The notes under the pieces were generated by a model, which did not search any database, was not told where the DNA came from, and was given only the letters and a program-made list of their open reading frames with translations. 64,000 nucleotides of DNA. Source: Adiantum capillus-veneris. Its lineage: Eukaryota; Streptophyta; Polypodiopsida; Polypodiales; Pteridaceae. A program made the position numbers and the translations under genes. Below are positions 11,109 through 23,300 of this stretch, one piece after another; position 1 is the stretch's first letter; the number at the start of each line of letters is the position of its first letter. The stretch spans positions 144,691,741 to 144,755,740 of the forward strand of contig CM043945.1 in the NCBI GenBank assembly GCA_014529385.2. The letters are read 5' to 3'.

Positions 11109-13303
11109 TTCGTTATGATGACCCCTGAGGAGGTAGAACAAACCAAATATTAAGGGTATTCAATAAGGGATTGGATATTGGGCCAAGTGCTCCAAGAGAT
11201 GAACACCGTAAGAGATCTTCTGAGAGTAATGTTAAGAAACTAGAAACCACCTCATCACGAAGAAAATCGGGTGACACTAGAGCCAGTCCAGGGCTGCATG
11301 AGTTACTATTTCCAATAGACTAGTTTGAAGGACTCGAAAACAGAACCAACTACCAGGAGACCGGGAGTTGAACCAAATAGACGCGTCAGATCAGCTGATT
11401 TTCAAAAATGGATCAAAAATACAGTGGATTGGGGGATCCATACGGCCACTTAGCAAGCTTTAAGCAAGTGCTAAGAGCAGAATGCATATTCGATTTCCAT
11501 ACTCAATTTGAGGGGTTTGAAATAGCATTAGAAGGAAAAGCATTGGCATGGTTCCAAAACATTGCACCAAGGTCAATCATGGACTTGAATACCTTAGCTC
11601 AAGGATTTGTAGCTGCTTGTTCCAAAATGGGGATCAAACACAATACCGTAGCTCAAATCTATAGCTTTAAACAGAGACAAAGTGAGTCTGTGAGGGATTG
11701 TGCAACTTGAATGAAACAATACATTGCCAGATGCCCAGAGCTAGAGATACCGGCGAAAGAACGACTAGTATCATTATTTCTAGAGGGACTGCTAAATAAA
11801 GAACTTCATGCTATAATGTATAGCAAGAAGCATACAACCCTAGAAGAGTGTGTATCAGATGCTATTGATTTAGGAAACAACTGTGATATTTTCAACGAAG
11901 AAGATGTCCCTAAGGATAACCAAAGTGAGAAAACCGCATTTACTAAACCAGCACAAGAGGGAATAGCTGCTGCAACACCACTTTCAGCCATAGAAGACAT
12001 GCTCAAAAGGATGAATAACATGCAAAAAGCACCTATGAGGGGACCAGGACAAGGGATACCTCAACAGAGACAACCAATTAGACCGCAAAAATGGTGTGCA
12101 ATCGAGGATAAATGGACCAACCATGAGAACAATGAGTGCTATTATCGACCAAAGTATGATGGGAATGTTTAGTACGTGTCTCTGAGGCCACAAGGACAAC
12201 CCATGTACAGATATCAGCCTAATATGGCACCAGCTCAAAGACAATCGATGGATATGGAAAGACCTCAACCTATGTTGGGCCAACAACCTCCATATCCTAG
12301 ACATAATGCAGTGCCATTAAAGTACATACATCCAGAGCGAGTCATAGATGAACAAGCACTAGTGCCTGTTACACCCTATGCTGAGCCTAGTCCATCTACA
12401 ATAATGGTAGAAGGAGATTGGTATAATTCACATCCACCACCAATGGAAGAACCTGTGACTTATACTCCACCATAGCTTGCACCAATGTATTATATGGCTA
12501 ATCAAGGTGTCATACTTCCTATGATAAGACCCATGATTAAACCAAGAATGAGAAACTGTCATAATTGTGGTGCAGATGATCAATGGAAAAATAAATGCCT
12601 AGAGCCTGACAAGAACCTCAAGCCAGTTGAATCTTATTGCATACAATGTTGCAAAAAGGGTGGACACTTCCCGGAAGATTGTCCAAAAAATCCTTTAAAC
12701 AAGGGTAAAACAGTAGTGAACATAGTCCAAGTGATACTTAGTAGCTCATTTGAGAGTGAACCGATTGTTCCAATCAAAGTAATCACCAAAGCCCAGGCTA
12801 AGAAAAAGAAACATAACTCCTCTGATGATTCAGAAAATACAAAAATTGCCTCTCAAAAGACCAAAAGAAGTAGAAGCAAAAGGTATGAGATGAGAAAACA
12901 AAAACAACGGACTAAAATCGAGGAGAAAGTAAAAAAACTATTCCAAAAAAAGATGAAAGAAATTGGAAGCGAAATCAAAGAAACCATCGTGAAATCTAGA
13001 GGATCAATTTTGGTTGATAAAATTTTTGAGCCTATTAATGCAGCCTTGGAAGCTTACCAAGCAGGTCTTAAAGCATGCCAAAACATGAAAAACAAATGGA
13101 AAAACTATCCTTCTCCGGACATAAAAGCAGCTAAACTTGAAGCTTATCAAAATTTGGTAAGAATCACGCAAGAAATGATGGAAAAACAAAAACCCAAGCT
13201 CAAAAGTATGGCAAAACCTGAGGAGCTTGTGGTAAGAGACAATAAAGAAAAATATGAAGTGGTGGTAGAACCCCACCTTGAAAAAAAGAGGCAAAACTTA
13301 TAG
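11109..13303 (+). pseudogene. Element G Gag core and zinc-knuckle region, with stops
   Basis: A single frame from 11408 to 13303 is interrupted by TGA at 11708, TAG at 12170, TAG at 12473 and TAG at 13301. The first segment has the retrotransposon Gag core (YSGLGDPYGHLASFKQV, then LEGKALAWFQ). After the TGA, MKQYIARCPE continues the same domain. Near 12560-12680 two CCHC-like knuckles appear, a degenerate CHNCGADDQWKNKC and CIQCCKKGGHFPEDC. A Lys-rich, helical tail follows. The region 11109-11407 is the decayed Gag N-terminal stretch continuing from before Copia-1. Confidence 0.8.
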
Positions 13304-15110
13304 AGCCGGACAGGGAAGATGCCTTAAAGCGGATTCCATTCGTAGAAGAAGAATGTCCAGGACACTTATGGGAAAAAGTTAGAGAAATTAATGATGGGAG
13401 CCTAACTCTGAAGTCAGCTCCTATAGAGGAAGTATGATTAGACAATTTACCTCCTGATATGGACATGGATGTACAATCCTTGTATGGGGATTGCGAATCT
13501 GAAGCTTCAAGAATGTCTAAACCATTGACCTTGAAAACATTACCCTCTTACTTGGGAGATAACGAAGATGAATCTATAGTGTGTAAGACCACTCAAGTAA
13601 AAAGAGTGGAACAGACCCTAGAAGTAGACAACATCCAGTCAATCATGTCTACACCCATCCAATGCACTCTTACTTTAGGAAACTATTAAAAATCAGAACA
13701 TATTTATGGAATGATCTACAAAAAACTCTAGAGAAGGTGGGAATAACGGGGCTAATCGCAAAAAATTTAAGAAAATTGAAACACGAAATGGATAACAAAG
13801 AGATTCGATCTGTTCCAATGGACAAAATTGGAGAATACTACAAAGGGGAAGAAGGAAACACCACCATTCTAGTGAAATATAATGATATAGAAACCATGGT
13901 AGTACTGGATAGTGGGGCAGGTATAGCCACAGCCACGAAAGCAGTATGGGAATCTTGGGGACAACCAACCATTTGAGAAATTGGAATGAAATTACAATTG
14001 GCTGATGGTCACATTGAAAGACCATTGGATTGCTTAAAAAGGTGATAGTTAATTCATGTGGGATTGAATATCGACATACTTTTGCCACAATAGACTTTGT
14101 GAAGAAACTCAATTATGAAATCATATTGGGGAGACCTTTCATGCGACATGTACAACTCATCCAAGACCGGGGAAACAATTACCCATACTTGAAGCAAGCG
14201 GAATCAATAACAAGGGTTAATCTAAAAGATCACACTTATAGAGATGTCATGAAAACGCCCATACAAGAGGTTGATTCAGTCTCTTTGGTTGAAACTAAGC
14301 TTCCATCTTGGTTGAACAAAGACACTCCTTTTTGGATGTGCGGAGCTTCAGAAAACGGGAGCTTAAAACGAGAAGAATGTATCTTAGAGAGGGATTGCAC
14401 AGATGAAGCCTATGTACCTGAATCCTTTCCAGAGAGCATTTGTTTGAGCCATTTGAATGGGCACAATTTTAGCGACAATGGATGTATGTGTAAATACATC
14501 TATGCCTACTCAATTTTACAATGAGGACGGCTATGACATAATTATCATCCAAATGATTTCAACCCTCCACATTGAAGATGAAATCGAGGAATCCAAGGAC
14601 TTGATGAAAGCTCAAGAAGTATTTTCAGACCTCTACTATGATGCAACAGATGAGTTAGAAGAACACTCAGCTACCTCAGATGATTGGGGTTCGGAAAAAG
14701 AACATGTGAGAGCTAAGCTACTCATGAAAGGAGGGGAGGAAAAGTGTTTTGACTTTCCAAACCAGAAATTGAGAAGACAGAAATGGTATAGACAAAAAAG
14801 GGACACTAGAAATTTTAAAGGTAGACCCGTGTCATCAATCTCCAATAGAACACAGTTATTGATGCAGATAGATCACATGATTGTGTCAAGAACAAAATCA
14901 CTGGCAGGTATCCTTCAAACAACAATCCATAATTCTCAAAAACATCGAGAAAAATGAGAAAGGAAACTCAAGCAAACCCAAAAAAAGAGGACAAGGGTTC
15001 AACCATGACACGAGTTGAGCGGAAAAAGAAATATCAAGAGTTGAAAAGAGCTCTAAAGGAGATATATACAACTAAAATGGAAACCACTGAAGAAGAGGGT
15101 AAGATGTAAT
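13304..15110 (+). pseudogene. Element G first retropepsin region, frameshifted
   Basis: Coding sequence resumes in shifted frames. Near 13900 the motif VVLDSGAGIATA gives a retropepsin active site (D-S-G-A, Asp codon at 13908). Near 14120 the sequence IILGRPFM supplies the second conserved element of this fold. A stop (TGA at 13974) and a frame change near 14035 break it. Downstream stretches of 100-170 codons (to 14524 and 14957) are acidic and lack a known domain. They probably link protease to RT. Confidence 0.75.
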
Positions 15111-15653
15111 CAGTGTTCCCTCTCATTACAAGAAATATACTCTCCAAGATCAAAAAATCATAGTCGAACAAACTGTTAGAGAACTAAGAAAACAAGGCGA
15201 GTCCTACAAAGGGCCTAAAAATGCAAAAAAGATAGATTTGGCTGAACCAGGAGAAGAGCCTAGGCCTGCCTACATTGCAAATGACCTAACAGAAGAAGAA
15301 GAAGAGTTTTTGTTAAGCTTACTAAAAGAATACTGAGATATCTTTGCTTGGTCTTACAAGGATCTCAATGGTGTTGATCCAAAAATCTGTCAACATACCA
15401 TACCTATGAGAGATGATGCAAAACCAAGTAGACAAAGGCCATACACATATAATGAAACATTTTCCAGAAAGATCAAAGAAGAGATTGAAAAACTAAAGGA
15501 AGCTGAATTCATTAATGAAATTGAACACACAGATTGGGTGTCTCCAATTGTGGTAGTACCCAAGAAAAATGGAAAATTACGAGTATGTTGTCAATCTCAA
15601 GAAAGTGAATGCAACTACCATTAGAGACAACTTTCCTCTTCCAATCACTGAGC
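15111..15653 (+). pseudogene. Element G reverse transcriptase, N-terminal part
   Basis: The frame reads LLKEY, a TGA at 15334, then DIFAWSYKDLNGVDP, then the RT entry motif WVSPIVVVPKKNGKLRVC. This is followed by a frame change and VNLKKVNATTIRDNFPLPI. These are the conserved fingers motifs of Gypsy RTs. The sequence stops at the poly-T edge of the LINE. The palm with its catalytic DD pair does not reappear beyond the LINE, so it has been lost. Confidence 0.85.
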
Positions 15654-15667
15654 ATGTTTTTTTTTTT

Positions 15668-16111
15668 CGAGAAAAAGATCCTTCTATTAGTTACTGAAAA
15701 CTGCCCATAGGGCTACATCCACCTCTGCAAGAGAGGGCTACAACAAGCATGATGGGGAGACTCTCCCAATGAAAAAAAAACAACATATATACAATGAGGC
15801 TAAATCAAGAGATGGGAGGAGGGAAGATCCACACAGGTGGACAGTAGTGCCATCTGAGCACCCCCTGGACTATGGTGTAGAAAGGCCCAGGGCGCCAGAG
15901 TCGAAGGAAAGCCTCGCGGTGCTCCCGCATGCGGTCGGAGCTGCCCTGTAGTCCCTCAAGCTGTCCTCTGAGAGTATGGATCAACTCTAGCCAAAAGTCA
16001 CGAACAGTCTATGCTGGTGGCACAGGGCAAGCCTCAAAGATACGGAAACAATGGGCCCCCCAGATGAACCAGAGAGCTAGGCCACTGATGAGCTCCCAAC
16101 ACTCCTCTCTC
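15668..16111 (-). other. LINE 3' untranslated region
   Basis: Sequence between the zf-RVT-like coding stretch and the poly(A) tail. No coding domain is recognised. It ends with TTTTTCTCGAAAAA just before the tail. Confidence 0.6.
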
Positions 16112-19100
16112 TCACTGCACCACTCCTGTGGAGTAAGCTCTGTAGGCAGGCTGGAGTGTAGGTCGCCCCCCCTGCATCACTATCATCCTGCTGGTGGAAG
16201 ATAGCTCAAACTGAAGTGCCTGGCCCGTGAGGGTGGACCAAGACGCTACCCCCCAGGTGTACTGTCGAGCCGTGGAGAGGGTAGGAATTAGCTGAAGAAC
16301 TCGTAGCCACACCTGCTGGGCCGAGGGACAGTCCCAAAGACAGTGACGCTGACTCTCCACCAACTGGTCACAGGCTACACATGCGGCCGAGAGACCACTA
16401 TGCACAAGCCAACTCCAACATGCTGTGGCTCTGTGTGCAACCAGCCACTGGAACAAAGTGACGCGCCTCGGCTATTTGGAGTCCCACAGCCTCTGCCAAA
16501 AGGTTGCCAAGAACGCAATTGTGAGGCCCTCCTCCTGCCAATGACGTGCTGCAGCGGGGCGGGCCTCTCTCTGTGCTGCAAGTATATGACGTCCAAGCCG
16601 AACAGTGTACTGAAAGAAGGGGACTCCTGGGCGGTCTGCAGAAGAGAAAGGGTCCCTCCATAGCCACTCACCAGGATCCCACTGTACTCGTGCCAGTGGA
16701 CAACACTCCCAAGCCCATAGTCTCCAGTGTCCAGTCTCAAGAGCTGCTGGGTCAAGGTCTATGATGCAAGTCCTCCCACAGATGCCCACAACTTGGATCC
16801 TCTGGACACAACACTCTGCTACCTGCGGGGCCTCTACTGCAACTTGCTGTAATCGTCCCCCACCCTGAAGCTCGAAGAACAGGGCTAGGACATTCTTTGA
16901 GCAGGCCCTGGCTGAAATGAGAACCTCCAGTCGTGTGAAGGCTCCCATCCACCGGGGTGCTACTGGCTCAAGAGGCGTGAGCCACTCATTTGGAACTGAC
17001 TCTGAGATGTCCTGACACATGCTCTGCACCCCTCTCATGCCCTGTAGTAGCTAGACACCCTGCACCTCCTCTGACAAACCTGTGAACTCAAGCCAGTCAC
17101 CTAGAGAGCGCGTTGGACCTGCTGCCATGGGACCCTAAGAAACATGAGGCCGACTCCCAACCAAGTGGCCTCTCTGAGTGCTAACCATGGGGTTCTAGAC
17201 GAGGGGCTACCGTAGGCGCTCCTCCGTGCACGTCGGCTGTCTTTGCTCTAGGCCATGCCGTAAGAGCTCCCAAGATCGAAGCAAACTCATAGCGAATCGA
17301 ATTTCCAGTCTCCTGCTCAAACCAACTCGGCGCAACTCTGTAAAGATCCATCTGGTCGAAGGTTGCCAAGGGCATCCTGACTGAGGCACCCTGGCACAAA
17401 GCCTCTGCAGCAAGAACTCCTTCCAGGGCTCCTCACCTGGAAGAAGTCCTCTGACGACGAACTTCCCAAGAAGGGATCTGCTCAACTGTGCTGGATCAAT
17501 GATCCCAAGCCCTCCCTGAGAACAAGGAAGTGTGATGACCGACCAAGCCACCTTGGCTTGGGCAATCTGAGTGTCACAACCTGACCAAAGGAAGTTCCTG
17601 ATCAGCCTCTCTACCTGGCTGATACAAGAACTCGAGAAGATCCAGCAAGAAGTGATGTACCACATAGTCGCCAACAACACCTAGTTGGCAACTACTACTC
17701 TACCAGCCAGTGAAAGTCGTGCTGAGCTCCAATGTAACAGCTTTCTCCTGATGGACAGGAGAAGAGGAGCAATCTATTGCTCGAGGGACAAGTCCAAACC
17801 AACCTGACAACCCAAGTACCGAACTGCAGTCCCTGGAGGAATCCACCTGAAACCCTCTCCTGGCATCCAATCTGGCACAAGAGCATTGCCAACCGAGAAA
17901 GCCACTGTCTTTCTCCAGTTGATCAGTGCGCCCGATGCACAGCAGAAGGTCTCCAAAGCTTGCTCACATCTGTGTAGATTGGCCTCCTGGCCCTCTAAGT
18001 ACAAGGCTGAGTCGTTGGCAAACTCAACGTCCAGAAGCTCATCTCCCCGTATAGGGAGTGCTAAGCCCCTCAGACCAACCTGCTGTGACACCAAAAATCT
18101 GCTCATCGCCTCCGCATAGAACAGAAAGAGAAAGGGGGCAAGAGGACAACCCTGTCTGACCGATCGTGTGAGTATGAAGCGCTCACCTCTACCTCCTGCC
18201 AAAAGCACCTGGCTGTGAGCCTGTCTGTACAAAGCTGACACCCCTCTGATCCAAGCATCTGAGAAACCCATCCTGTGTAGAGTGCCCTCTACAAAGTCCC
18301 AGTCAACTCTGTCGTATGCCTTCTCAAAATCGAGAAGAAGAATCACAAGGTCCTCCCCACGGAGCTGTGCCAGGGCAGAAGCCTCCCAGGAAGTGAAGAT
18401 GTTGTCAAGGATATTGCGTTCCTTGACAAAACCTGTCCGAGTCCCATGTATAAGGCTCTCCAAAAGTGGCTGAATCCTCAAACTCAGAGCCTTGGCAAGA
18501 ATTTTTTAGGCTGAGTTGAGGATGGTGATGGGGCGCCACTGTCAAATCTCATCCAAGGAGCCACCCTCCTTTGGAATGAGGTAAATCAGGCCCTCACTCA
18601 TGCTATCCGACATCACTCCTGTGTGAAGAATGTACTGAAAGGCACTACAAATATCTGGGACAAGCAGGTCCCACTACTCCAAGAAGAACCTGGGAGTCAG
18701 CCCATCCTCACCTGGACAGCTACCACAAGGTAGGGCCTTAAGAGCCGTGTGCAGCTCCTCAAGCTGAAGAGACATCTCTAGCCTCTGGCGCATCTCCTCA
18801 GTCACAAGACAAGGCATCTGTGCCCAAACCTGCTCTCTGCATGCATCCTGCCGCTTTGACTGGGGCTCAGCCGACAGTATCTCACGGTAAAAGTCAGTAG
18901 CAACTGCACGCATATCCTTGGGCTCACAAACAACTGACCCATCGGGTCTCCTCAACTGATTGACCTTGGCATGCGAGTGTCGAGGTCCCACTGTCTCAAA
19001 AAAGACACCTGTCACTCTGTCACCCACCTGAGTCCACTGAGATGCCTTCCGGTGAAAGGCAAACTCATGACACCTCTCCTCTGTGCAAGCAAGCTCTTGT

Positions 19101-19494
19101 CGAGCCTGCTGTAACTGCTCCTCCAACCATGGACTGTTTGGATGCTGCTCCTGCATCCTCTGTAGTGAAGCAATGCCTCGTCTGAGACGCTCCTCCTCCT
19201 CTCTTGTTGCAGCCCGTCGAGCCAGAGACTCCTAGAGAAAAAAGTGGCTAAGCTGAGCTAGGACTAAGGCCACTCTGTCTGCAGGTAGAGCCTGGCTGTC
19301 CATGCCCTCTGTCCAAAGAGCCTCTACCCTCTCTGTGAGTGCTGAGTCCAACAAGACCCGCTCTGGGATGCGAAGCATCGTGCTCCCACTCCTCTGCCTG
19401 TCTGCCACTGTGAGGATCACTGGTGCATGGTCTGAGAAGGATGTCCCTGCCAAGATGCCCACTGATCCCCCCAAGTCACTGAAGTGGTCACAAG
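16112..19494 (-). pseudogene. LINE ORF2: endonuclease C-terminus, RT and zf-RVT
   Basis: From high to low coordinate: endonuclease end with SDHAPV (about 19430); linker; RT with LLLDFEKAYDRVDW (motif A, about 18300), VRQGCPLAP (motif B, about 18140) and motif C near 18014 reading FANDSALYL rather than FADD; a thumb-like region with GGLGIIDP (about 17500); and a zf-RVT-type C..C...H...C cluster (about 16330-16400). Stops occur near 18661, 18543 and 18508 and elsewhere. With Asn at a catalytic Asp and several stops, this LINE is inactive. The enzyme would nick DNA and prime reverse transcription in the nucleus. Confidence 0.88.
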
Positions 19495-20236
19495 TGTTAA
19501 GTATGGAGCCTGATTTACCCTTGTAATTTTTTGTGGTAAAAGCGCACATTTGTAAGGCCCCCATTATGAGGAGAAGCCATCGTGCGTGAAGGAAAATCAC
19601 TCACTGGGAACCAAAATTTTCACGGACAAGAATCAGGGGCAACTTTAGAATCAGTGGCCGGAATATTCCTTTTCGCTAGAATATTATGGCCGGACGGCGG
19701 CCGGAAAGTGGTCGGAAAACAACCGGTTGGATGGCCGGTGGTCGGAAGTCAATGGCCGATGGCCGGTGGTCAGAAGTCAATGGCCGGTGGCCGAATTCAA
19801 AAGCGGACTTGTCTTCTCAAGGGCGGCCACACATGGGCGGATTGGAGGGTCCGATTTGGACTTATTCGCACAAGGGCGGCTACACATGGCTGTCTCTCAT
19901 AAGAGAGGGCAACCCTTTTGGCCTATAAAAGGAGGCCATTTCTACACACATTTCATAGTGTGAAGTTGATGCAACAAGGTGAGTGTGAGGTGGTGAGAGT
20001 GAAGCAAGGCGGGAGCTCTATCAAGGGTTTAATCCCTTTGTAAACTACTTCTTCTTTTGAAGTGCTAAAGCCATTGAGTGGCTGCTTTCCCATGGACGTA
20101 GCCCACATTGGGTGAACCACGTATATCGTGTGTACTCTCTCTCTCTCTACTCTATAATCTCTTGTGTGTGAAATCTATCTCTCTCCATTAAGTAATCTAC
20201 TCAAAAATCTATTTAGCTACGTCTTATTTCCTAACA
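19495..20236 (+). repeat. 5' LTR of Copia-2
   Basis: TGTTAAGTATGGAG ... CTTATTTCCTAACA, 742 bases. It contains a minisatellite of GGCCGGTGGTCGGAAGTCAAT-like units near 19730-19800, a TATA-like CCTATAAAAGG near 19921, and a short TC tract near 20135. Confidence 0.93.
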
Positions 20237-20238
20237 AC

Positions 20239-20250
20239 TGGTATCAGAGC
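20239..20250 (+). other. Primer-binding site of Copia-2 (tRNA-iMet)
   Basis: TGGTATCAGAGC, two bases after the LTR, is the standard primer-binding sequence complementary to plant initiator tRNA-Met. Confidence 0.95.
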
Positions 20251-20309
20251 AAGGTTTGCTCGTAGCTAAATTATCTCAAGGAAAGGATTCCTTGAATTGA
20301 GTGGGAGTT

Positions 20310-23300
20310 ATGGCGGAGGAAGGGAAGCTCAAGATTGAGAAGTTCAACGGCAAAAACTACCAACATTGGAAGATGCAGATTGAAGACTATCTCTACGAGA
20401 AGGACCTCTATTTGCCACTAGGCGGTCTTGCAAAGAAGCCCGCAACAATGGCAGATGAAGCATGGATTGTCCTTGATCGAAAGGCATTGGGAACAATCCG
20501 GTTAAGCTTGGAGTCAACGGTGGCCTTCAATGTTTCGGAGATGAAGACCACGGAGGACTTGATGAAGTCACTTGACGACTTCTACGAGAAACCATCGGCA
20601 TCCAATAAGGTATTTCTTATGAAGCGCTTGTTCAATCTAAAGATGGCAGAGAATGGTTCAGTTGCAGAACATCTAAATGACTTTAACACAAACATAAGTC
20701 AACTTCGATCAGTGAAAATCAATTTCGATGACAAAGTGCGAGCTCTCCTTATACTATCATCTCTACCGGATAGTTGGGACATCCTTGTGATGGCTGTAAG
20801 TAATTCTATCTCTGGCACAAATACTCTTAAGTTTGATGATGTTGTGGGTGTTCTCCTAAGCGAGGAAATGCGAAGGAGAAGCACAGGAGAATCATCAAGT
20901 GCTGCACTATCAGTGGAAACAAGAGGAAGGCCTAAGGAGAGGCTCAAAAACCAAAAGGGTCGTGATCGCTCAAGGCAGAGCAAGTCACGCACAAAGGCAG
21001 TTCTTGAATGTTGGAACTGCGGCAAGAAGGGCCACGTCAAGAAGGATTGCTGGTCCAAGAAGAAAAAGGAGACAGAGTCTCAAGACAACAAGCCAACATC
21101 GGAGGCCAATGTGGCAGGTAAAGTAGAGCAAGATGCTCTAATTCTCTCATTAGACAATGTGTCTAATTCCTGGATAGTAGATTCCAGGGCTTCATTCCAT
21201 GCGACACCACACAAGCAACATTTCCAAGACTACACCAAAGGTAATTTTGGGTATGTATACTTGGGAGATGATGAAGCTTGTGAGATTGTCGGCAAAGGTA
21301 CAGTTTCTGTCAAAACTGCTAACGGAAATGAATGGAAGCTTAAAGATGTTAGGCATGTTCCTTCTCTTCGCAAAAATTTGATCTCTACAGGACAATTGGA
21401 CGATGAAGGTCACAACATTGCATTCGGAAACAAACGGTGGAAGATCTCAAAGGGATCTTTGGTGGTTGCCAAGGGTGAAAAAGTCGGTACACTTTACTTG
21501 TGTACTGTTAGCACGCAACCTTCAGCTTGTGCAGCAACTACAGAAGTTGACACTGCGGTGTGGCACTACCGACTTGGGCATATGAGTGCCAAAGGAATGC
21601 AAATCCTTCAAACAAAGAAGCTTCTACCAGGTTTGAAAGAAGTGGACTTAGAGTTCTGTGAAGATTGTGTTTATGGTAAACAAAAGAGGGTAAAATTTCA
21701 AAAATCAGGAAATGAAAGAAAAAATAAAAAACTTGAGTTGGTTCATTCTGATGTTTGGGGTCCTGCAAGTACACCATCACTTGGTGGCTCATTGTACTAT
21801 GTAACATTCATAGACGATGCGACTAGAAAAACATGGGTTTATTTCATGAAGAATAAATCCGATGTATTTTCCATATTTCAAAGGTGGAAAGCCTTTGTGG
21901 AGAATGAAACAGGTACCAAGGTTAAATGCCTCAGATCCGACAATGGAGGCGAATATTGCAGCCAACCTTTTAAAAGCTTTTGTGCTAGCAATGGCATTCG
22001 GAGGCAAAGGACAACCCCAAGGACACCTCAACAAAATGGGATTTCGGAAAGGATGAACAGGACAATCATGGAACGAGCACGAAGCATGCGGCTACATGCA
22101 AGCCTACCGCTTGAGCTTTGGGCGGAAGCTGTAAGTACGTCTGTGTACTTAATCAATCGGTCACCCTCAACGGCATTGGATGGGGGAGTTCCAGAAGAGG
22201 CATGGACAGGTAAACCGGTGAATTATGCATTTCTCAAAGTGTTTGGGTGTGAGGCTTTCATGCACATAGATAGAAGCCTAAGATCAAAGCTAGATGCAAA
22301 GTCCAAAAAGTGTTTCTTCATTGGCTATGGAGAAGGAGACTTTGGGTATCGCCTATGGAATCCTGAAGATGGTAAAATCTTAAGGAGTAGGGATGTAATT
22401 TTTAACGAACAAAATATGTACAAAGATTACTTGGAAAGAAAACAAACAAAAGAAACAGGTGATGAGTACATGGAGCTTGAGGACAGTGAAGACTCAAGAA
22501 CTGCAAAGGGTGACAATGTGCAACAACGTCAACCAAATGAGGAGCCTCAACCTATTCCCCGAAGATCTACAAGAGCAAGTAGACCTCCAGAAAGGTTTGT
22601 TCCTTCCTTCAACCATCTCTTGATCTCAGATTCTGGAGAGCCGGAATCATACGAAGAAGCTATGCAACATGAATCCAAAGAAGAATGGACGAAGAGCATG
22701 CAAGTGGAGATGGACTCACTACATCGCAACCAAACATGGGAGTTGGTTGAGTTGCCTAAAGGTAAGCGGGCACTTCAAAACAAATGGGTGTACAAGCTGA
22801 AGGAAGAAGAAGGTGGGAAGAAAAGGTACAAGTCTAGGCTTGTGGTAAAAGGTTTTTCTCAAAAGAAAGGTATTGACTTCAATGAAATATTTTCTCCTAT
22901 TGTAAAAATGAACTCAATTAGGCTTGTCTTAAGCCTTGGGGCTGCTCATGATCTAAATATTGAGCAAATAGATGTAAATACGGCATTCCCTCACGGTGAC
23001 TTAGAGGAGGAAATCTACATGCTTCAACCAAAGGGGTATGAAGTAAAAGGTAAGGAGAAAATGGTTTGCAGATTAAAGAAGAGCTTGTATGGTTTAAAGC
23101 AAGCATCAAGACAATGGTACTTGAAGTTTGATCAATGGATGTTGGATCATGGATTCACAAGATGCAACTCGGATCACTACGTCTACACGAAGAATTTGGG
23201 AGATGGGAAATTCATCATCCTAATGTTGTATGTTGATGACATGTTGATTGCAAGTGCTAACATGCAGGACATCAAAGACCTAAAAGAGGAGCTGTCTAAA

